DNA from: Ferribacterium limneticum
GTDB taxonomy: Bacteria > Pseudomonadota > Gammaproteobacteria > Burkholderiales > Rhodocyclaceae
Assembly (NCBI RefSeq): GCF_020510585.1
Contig: NZ_CP075190.1
Coordinates: 1,424,001 to 1,488,000 of the forward strand
Direction: 5' to 3'
DNA: 64,000 nucleotides
The position numbers and the translations under genes were made by a program. Below the pieces are notes generated by a model that did no database searches, was not told the DNA's origin, and was given only the letters and a program-made list of their open reading frames with translations. Shown one piece after another: positions 57,204 to 64,000 of this stretch. How positions within the stretch are numbered: the first letter of the stretch is position 1; the number at the start of each line of letters is the position of its first letter.

Positions 57204-58582
57204 TGCAATTTCAGATTGTCGTTCTCTGGTCAGATATCTTTATTTGGTTGCTGGTGGCCTTTGGCCTGATTTTTGGCTTTCTTGCCTCTCGAGACGAACG
57301 TTTGTTGGTGTCCTGGCGACGACTTGGAGAAAATCGCATCGCGATGGCGTCGGCAACGGTACTGCTCGCCTTCATCCTGATCGGCCTGCTCGATTCGCTG
57401 CATTACCGGGCGCAGTTGGAAAACAAGCCGGGGCAGAAGGCGGTTTACGCGATCGAGGTGTTGTCGGTGCTTGACGCGCTGGCCGCGCCGCTGCGTTCGC
57501 GCAATGAAAAGACCTATTCCGAGCCCTTCGCCACCCGGCTTTACGCCAAGGAAACCATCGACGTGCCGGGCCAAGGCTCGGTGCGCGACTATCCGCGCCT
57601 CAAGCACGGCGGCCAGCACCTCGGCGAGCGTGAGGATGACGTTGCGGCCGATGCCGGCATGACGGCCTTCAAGGCCGGCGCGCTGGCCTTTATCGGCTGG
57701 CTGGCCGTGTTCGGCGCCGTTGCCACGGTCAACCGGAAAAAAAGCCCAAAATTGAAATTGCGTGAAGCGGCCTTTGCCTGGGATGCCGTGCTGCTGACGC
57801 TGCTGCTCATGCTGTTGACCATCGTCCCGCTGTTCTGGCTGTCCGGTTATTACCACGTGTTCGGCACCGACAAGGTCGGTCAGGACGTGCTCTACCAGAT
57901 CCTCAAAAGCGTGCGTACCGGGCTCATCATCGGCCTCGTCACGACCCTCGTCATGCTCCCCATGGCGGTGCTGCTCGGCATCGTCGCCGGCTATTTCCGC
58001 GGCTGGGTCGATGACGTGATCCAGTACATCTACACCGTGCTCAACTCGATCCCCGGCGTGCTGCTCATCGCCGCCGCCGTGCTCATGATGCAGGTCGTCA
58101 TCGACACAAACCCGCAATGGTTCTCGACCGCCGCCGAGCGCGCCGACCTGCGCCTGCTGGCCCTCTGCTTCATCCTCGGTATCACGAGCTGGACGGGCCT
58201 GTGCCGCCTGCTGCGCGGCGAGACGCTCAAGCTGCGCGAACTCGAATACATCCAGGCGGCGCAGGCCTTTGGCGTGTCGAGCTGGCGCATCATCGTCCGC
58301 CACATCCTGCCCAATCTCATGCACATCGTCATCATCGCGCTGGTCATGGATTTCTCCGGGCTCGTGCTGGCCGAAGCCGTGCTCTCCTACGTCGGCATCG
58401 GCGTCGATCCGACGATGACCAGCTTCGGCACGATGATCAACAACGCCCGCATGGAACTCGGCCGCGAGCCGGTCGTCTGGTGGTCGCTGGCCGCCGCCTT
58501 CTCGGCCATGTTCATCCTCGTCCTCGCCGCCAACCTGTTCGCCGACGCCGTGCGCGACGCATTCGACCCGAGGGCCGCGTAA
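57203..58582 (+). CDS. ABC peptide transporter permease (YejE/OppC-like), with in-frame repeat
   Basis: 459 residues, longer than the usual 300-340. The N-terminal third contains two membrane segments and a long periplasmic stretch (FATRLYAKETIDVPGQGSVR); the C-terminal half is the canonical DppC part with SSWRIIVRHILPNLMHIVII as EAA loop. Residues about 174-187, VATVNRKKSPKLKL, are encoded by repeat copy 12, between two hydrophobic segments. The first 140 bases are AT-rich like the end of the previous gene. The start overlaps that gene and the ATPase follows directly. Confidence 0.88.
   Translation: MQFQIVVLWSDIFIWLLVAFGLIFGFLASRDERLLVSWRRLGENRIAMASATVLLAFILIGLLDSLHYRAQLENKPGQKAVYAIEVLSVLDALAAPLRSRNEKTYSEPFATRLYAKETIDVPGQGSVRDYPRLKHGGQHLGEREDDVAADAGMTAFKAGALAFIGWLAVFGAVATVNRKKSPKLKLREAAFAWDAVLLTLLLMLLTIVPLFWLSGYYHVFGTDKVGQDVLYQILKSVRTGLIIGLVTTLVMLPMAVLLGIVAGYFRGWVDDVIQYIYTVLNSIPGVLLIAAAVLMMQVVIDTNPQWFSTAAERADLRLLALCFILGITSWTGLCRLLRGETLKLRELEYIQAAQAFGVSSWRIIVRHILPNLMHIVIIALVMDFSGLVLAEAVLSYVGIGVDPTMTSFGTMINNARMELGREPVVWWSLAAAFSAMFILVLAANLFADAVRDAFDPRAA
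57726..57757 (+). repeat. Dispersed 32-bp repeat, copy 12 (inside a permease gene)
   Basis: CGGTCAACCGG, A7, GCCC, AAAATTGAAA, wholly inside the reading frame of the OppC-like permease, where it encodes the basic TVNRKKSPKLK segment. Confidence 0.9.
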
Positions 58583-60559
<1,977 letters not shown>

Positions 60560-60560
60560 A

Positions 60561-62030
60561 TTAGCGGCGTTGGCCTTTGGCTGGCTTGGTGCCACTACCT
60601 TTGGCTGATTTGGCACTGCCGGCTTTTGTTTTGCCGTTGCCCGCAGCCTTGGCGGCTGATTTTTCCGCCTTGCCCTGTATGGCGCCTGCCTTGTTCGCGC
60701 GTGGCTCAGCTGTGCCGCACTTCTTCACGGCACGTTTGCCCTTGCCTGTCTTGCCGCAGCGCGCCGAGGGTTCCGGTTCGATGATGTGCTGCGGGGCTGA
60801 GCTATTAAGCATGGCGTTCAGGCTGGCCGAACTGCCACTACCGGGTACCAGCAAGGTCGAACCGGCACCGAGGCGGACCCTTTCTGAAAGACCGTTGGCG
60901 CGGGCCAGTTCGCCGGCCGTCGTGTCGAAATTGGCGGCGATCCGGTCCAGTCGTTCCGGTGCTGTCAGCGTGTAGGCCTGCCATTGCGTCAGTGGCGCCT
61001 GGGTGTTTTGCAGATTGCTGCGGAAAGCATCCAGCTTGTCGGCGGGAATCACGACGGGGGTGGAAGCCTTGATGACCGGGCGGTTATGCGACGGGTTGAG
61101 GCGCTGGAATTCCTCGTCCGTCATGTTGGCTAACCGGGCTGCCGTCTTGACGTCCATCGGGCGCCGGGTTTCCAGCGTCGCGAAATAGGGTTCGTTGGGG
61201 ATCATCGGCAAATCGAGCCGGGCGACCAGTGCCGGGTTGCCGAGAATGTTTTTGAGCGCCTGCAGCTTGGGGACGTAATGCCGGGTTTCGTTCGGCATGG
61301 TCAGGTTGGGGTAGTCGGTCGGCAGGCCGCGCGACTCGTTCTTGCCGATGGCCCGCTTGACCGCGCCTTCGCCCCAGTTGTACGAGGCCAGAGCGAGATG
61401 CCAGTCGCCGTGCATTTCGTAGATGGCCTGCAGATAATCGAGCGCCGCATTGGTCGATGAAACGACATCGCGCCGCTCGTCGCGCCACCAGTTCTGTTCG
61501 AGATTGAAACGCTTGCCGGTGGCCGGGATGAACTGCCACAGCCCGGCGGCATGCGCCGGCGAATAGGCGTTTGGGTTGAACGAGCTTTCGACCATCGGCA
61601 GCAGGGCCAGCTCCGTCGGCATGCCGCGTGCCTCGAGCTCGTCAACGATGTAGTGCAGATACGGGCGGCTACGGGCAACCATGCGGCGCAGCGCATCGGG
61701 ACGATTCTGGTACCACTGCTGGTAGTAAAGGACCAGGTCGTCGTTGAGATCGGTCATCGCGAAGCCGTTGCGGATGCGCTCCCACAGGTTGGTCGAATGT
61801 GCCGTCAGGTCGATGGTGCCAGGCAATTGCGGCGCCATGTGTATTTCGTGGACAGTCAGCACGTCGTCGGCAACCAGACCTGGTTCGGCCAGCGACGGCA
61901 TGCTCAACGAAGGGAGGATGGTTCCGTCGAGGTCTTCGGCCAGCGAAGGGGCGGAAAGCGTCAACAGGGCTGCGCCAAGAATTGCGGCAACGATTTGGCG
62001 AACAGGCGACAGGACGCTGCGATGCTGCAT
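60561..62030 (-). CDS. mltD: Membrane-bound lytic transglycosylase D, lysine-rich tail
   Basis: About 489 residues. An exported protein (signal ILGAALLTLSAPSLA) with SLT catalytic domain (about 110-260), acid residue in ALLPMVESSFNPNAYSPAHA, GLWQFIPATG, and a LysM region (YTLTAPERLDRIAANFDTTA). The last 60 residues are a low-complexity tail of Lys, Ala, Gly and Ser (KAEKSAAKAAGNGKTKAG), which could bind anionic cell-wall polymer or DNA. I use the ATG at 62030 with AGGAGC before it. Confidence 0.9.
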   Translation of the reverse strand: MQHRSVLSPVRQIVAAILGAALLTLSAPSLAEDLDGTILPSLSMPSLAEPGLVADDVLTVHEIHMAPQLPGTIDLTAHSTNLWERIRNGFAMTDLNDDLVLYYQQWYQNRPDALRRMVARSRPYLHYIVDELEARGMPTELALLPMVESSFNPNAYSPAHAAGLWQFIPATGKRFNLEQNWWRDERRDVVSSTNAALDYLQAIYEMHGDWHLALASYNWGEGAVKRAIGKNESRGLPTDYPNLTMPNETRHYVPKLQALKNILGNPALVARLDLPMIPNEPYFATLETRRPMDVKTAARLANMTDEEFQRLNPSHNRPVIKASTPVVIPADKLDAFRSNLQNTQAPLTQWQAYTLTAPERLDRIAANFDTTAGELARANGLSERVRLGAGSTLLVPGSGSSASLNAMLNSSAPQHIIEPEPSARCGKTGKGKRAVKKCGTAEPRANKAGAIQGKAEKSAAKAAGNGKTKAGSAKSAKGSGTKPAKGQRR

Positions 62031-62113
62031 GAATTGGGCTCCTGGCACTGACGAGTCGACTAAGCCGGCAATTATACGCCGGTGGGGAAAGTCCATTTTT
62101 CCCCAGGTGAACT

Positions 62114-62139
62114 AAAAAAGACCAGCCTGGGCTGGTCTT
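62114..62139 (-). terminator. Terminator downstream of the first tRNA cluster
   Basis: GACCAGCC/GGCTGGTC arms with a T run on the minus strand, following tRNA-Asp. Confidence 0.85.
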
Positions 62140-62147
62140 CAAGAAGT

Positions 62148-62224
62148 TGGCGGAGTGGACGGGACTCGAACCCGCGACCCCCGGCGTGACAGGCCGGTAT
62201 TCTAACCAACTGAACTACCACTCC
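62148..62224 (-). tRNA. tRNA-Asp (GTC), copy 1
   Basis: 77 bases with encoded CCA. Minus-strand GGAGTGGTAGTTCAG, anticodon loop CTGTCAC, T arm GCGGGTTCGAGTCCCG. Identical to copy 2. Confidence 0.96.
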
Positions 62225-62236
62225 GCGCTAAAACCT

Positions 62237-62312
62237 TGGCGTCCCCACGGGGATTCGAACCCCGGTTACCGCCGTGAAAGGGCGGTGTCCTAGGCCTCTA
62301 GACGATGGGGAC
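62237..62312 (-). tRNA. tRNA-Glu (TTC), copy 1
   Basis: 76 bases with CCA. Minus-strand GTCCCCATCGTCTAGAGG, anticodon loop CTTTCAC. The glutamyl-tRNA synthetase gene lies next to this cluster. Confidence 0.96.
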
Positions 62313-62343
62313 CCGGACTTTCTCTACAACCTAGTTCGGCGCT

Positions 62344-62419
<76 letters not shown>

Positions 62420-62472
62420 ACATTCGAGAGACAGCCGAACTATCTGGATACGAGGCATTTGCCTCCTACCCG

Positions 62473-62498
62473 AAAAAAAACCGGACTGATCCGGTTTT
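62473..62498 (-). terminator. Terminator between the two tRNA clusters
   Basis: AAAACCGG/CCGGTTTT arms and a run of eight T on the minus strand, following tRNA-Asp copy 2. Confidence 0.85.
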
Positions 62499-62507
62499 CT
62501 TTATTGT

Positions 62508-62584
62508 TGGCGGAGTGGACGGGACTCGAACCCGCGACCCCCGGCGTGACAGGCCGGTATTCTAACCAACTGAACTACCACTCC
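62508..62584 (-). tRNA. tRNA-Asp (GTC), copy 2
   Basis: Same 77-base sequence as copy 1. Confidence 0.96.
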
Positions 62585-62601
62585 ATTTACTACCAAAACC
62601 T

Positions 62602-62677
62602 TGGCGTCCCCACGGGGATTCGAACCCCGGTTACCGCCGTGAAAGGGCGGTGTCCTAGGCCTCTAGACGATGGGGAC
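62602..62677 (-). tRNA. tRNA-Glu (TTC), copy 2
   Basis: Same 76-base sequence as copy 1. Confidence 0.96.
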
Positions 62678-62701
62678 CCGGACTGTTTTCTTTCGCACTT
62701 T

Positions 62702-62777
<76 letters not shown>

Positions 62778-62841
62778 GCCGCGAAAGAAGGCCGCATTAT
62801 AGGGACCTCATTGGTCCTTGTAAAGGGCCTTTCGCGATTTT

Positions 62842-64000
62842 TCAGAGATGTTTCGACAGAGCCGTGACAACGTGGTCGCGACCGATCATCTCGACCAGGG
62901 CGTCAACCGAGGGCGCCTGCGCCGTTCCGGTCAGGATGATGCGCAGCGGCATGGCCAGCTTGGGCATCTTCAAACCGTGCTTGCCGATGACTTCCTTGAC
63001 CAGCGCGCTGATCGCCGGTGTTTCCCAGGCTACCGTGGCGAGGCCGGCGACGAAATCCGCCAGGGCCGGAAGGGCTTCTGCCGAGAGGTGCTGGGCGAGC
63101 AACTCCGGATTGGGCGTAACGTGGCTGTAGAACACCTCGACGGCATCGGCCAGCACGTTCAGCGTGTTGCTGCGGTCGACATACAAAACGACGGCTTTTT
63201 CAAGATCAGGGCCGGCGCTGGTGTCGACGCCGCGGGCGGCGAGAATGCCCTTGACCCGGGCGGTGAGTTCGGCCGGCGGTGTCAGCTTCATGTAGTGCTG
63301 GTTCAGCCACAGCAGTTTTTCGGTATTGAACTGGGCGGCTGAGGCGGTGATGTGGTCGAGGTCGAACCACTCCACAAACTGCTGGCGCGAAAAAACTTCT
63401 TCATCGCCGTGCGACCAGCCGAGGCGAGCAAGATAGTTGATCACGGCCTCGGGCAGGAAGCCGTCCTCGTCATACTGCATGACCGAAACCGCGCCGTGGC
63501 GCTTCGACAACTTGGCGCCATCGTCGCCGAGGATCATCGACAGGTGGGCGTAGGTCGGCACTTCGGCGCCTAAAGCGGCGAGGATGTTGATCTGGCGCGG
63601 CGTGTTGTTCACGTGGTCGTCGCCGCGGATGACGTGGGTGATGCCCATGTCCCAGTCGTCGACGCAGACGCAGAAATTGTAGGTCGGCGTGCCGTCGGCG
63701 CGGGCGATGATCAGGTCGTCCAGTTCGCCATTGGCGAACTCGATGCGGCCCTTGACCTGGTCATCCCAGGCGACGACGCCATCCTTCGGGTTCTTGAAGC
63801 GGACGACCGGCGGGATGTCGGCCGGCGCTGCGGGCAGCGTTTTGCCGGCTTCCGGGCGCCAGCGACCGTCGTAGCGCGGCTTTTCCTTCTTCGCTTCCTG
63901 CTCGGCGCGCAGGGCGTCGAGTTCTTCGCGGGTCGTGTAGCAGTAATAGGCGCTGCCGTTGGCCAGCATCTGCTGGATCACTTCCTTGTAGCGTTCCATG
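62842..64000 (-). CDS. gltX: Glutamyl-tRNA synthetase, C-terminal part (5' end outside window)
   Basis: At least 385 residues, open to the window edge; the first visible residues MERYKEVIQQMLANG lie inside the protein. KLSKRHGAVSV is the class I KMSKS-type loop, and FCVCVDDWDMGITHVIRGDD and PTYAHLSMILGDDGAK are typical of GltX. EKPRYDGRWR belongs to the catalytic domain. It charges tRNA-Glu, encoded twice just downstream on the same strand. Confidence 0.97.
   Translation of the reverse strand, partial: MERYKEVIQQMLANGSAYYCYTTREELDALRAEQEAKKEKPRYDGRWRPEAGKTLPAAPADIPPVVRFKNPKDGVVAWDDQVKGRIEFANGELDDLIIARADGTPTYNFCVCVDDWDMGITHVIRGDDHVNNTPRQINILAALGAEVPTYAHLSMILGDDGAKLSKRHGAVSVMQYDEDGFLPEAVINYLARLGWSHGDEEVFSRQQFVEWFDLDHITASAAQFNTEKLLWLNQHYMKLTPPAELTARVKGILAARGVDTSAGPDLEKAVVLYVDRSNTLNVLADAVEVFYSHVTPNPELLAQHLSAEALPALADFVAGLATVAWETPAISALVKEVIGKHGLKMPKLAMPLRIILTGTAQAPSVDALVEMIGRDHVVTALSKHL

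Noticed and set aside
62088..62112. ATTTTTCCCCAGGTGAAC upstream of mltD resembling the repeat
   Set aside because: The CGGTCAACC core is absent.

Overview
The window looks like a chromosome segment of a betaproteobacterium of the Rhodocyclales (Dechloromonas/Azonexus type). This is inferred from remembered gene order and families, not from a search. The supporting signs are an aroA-cmk fusion ahead of rpsA-ihfB-lapA-lapB, an ugd-hldE1-hldD-cysM run, a PEP-CTERM exported protein, GlrK/GlrR, NosR and a flavocytochrome c pair. Most of the DNA is GC-rich. Lower-GC patches occur at 1-5 kb, 46.6-47.6 kb and 56.9-57.35 kb.

Layout. 0-3.1 kb: end of a surface-polysaccharide locus (epimerase, phosphoglycosyl transferase, WbpM/CapD-type dehydratase). 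3.1-16.2 kb: a dense same-strand housekeeping block (aroA-cmk, rpsA, ihfB, lapAB, ugd, hldE1, hldD, cysM, PolB-like exonuclease, ppa, nadE, glnB) for LPS assembly, precursor supply and nitrogen sensing. 16.3-21.8 kb: smr, trxB, a Crp-type regulator, ftsK, lolA. 21.8-24.8 kb: small accessory genes, including a RES/Xre toxin-antitoxin pair behind a 20-bp palindrome. 24.8-33.4 kb: a heavy-metal RND efflux operon followed by GlrR and GlrK. 33.6-35.2 kb: cytochrome c plus a Tat-exported flavoprotein of the sulfide dehydrogenase type. 35.7-39.6 kb: PEP-CTERM PhoX-like protein, remnants of a PEP-CTERM gene and of a glrK gene, a coiled-coil lipoprotein and a chemoreceptor. 39.8-43.4 kb: arsenic/metalloid operon. 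43.9-48.5 kb: a small chromosomal integron with a twice-frameshifted intI and four cassettes. 48.5-56.2 kb: rarA, DUF4126, nosR-like, serS, mltF, tRNA-Ser, a HicB-like gene. 56.2-60.6 kb: Yej/Opp-type peptide importer. 60.6-64 kb: mltD, a twice-repeated tRNA Ala-Glu-Asp cluster, and gltX.

The most unusual signal is a family of at least 12 near-identical copies of a ~32-bp dispersed repeat (CGGTCAACCGG, A6, NGGCC, A4-5, TGAAA), all between 16.2 and 57.8 kb. Copies lie between genes, inside a coding sequence, inside a MITE-like insertion, and at the 5' ends of three genes for exported proteins (lolA, the efflux outer-membrane factor, the efflux adaptor). In those three genes the repeat encodes the hydrophobic core of the signal peptide (FFRLTVA-like). 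I do not recognise it as a described element.

A second point of interest is the integron. One attC carries a 250-bp MITE-like insertion with 15-bp terminal inverted repeats and an AAC target duplication exactly at the attC core. The first cassette encodes a TIR-like/deoxyribosyltransferase-like protein that could be a defence effector.
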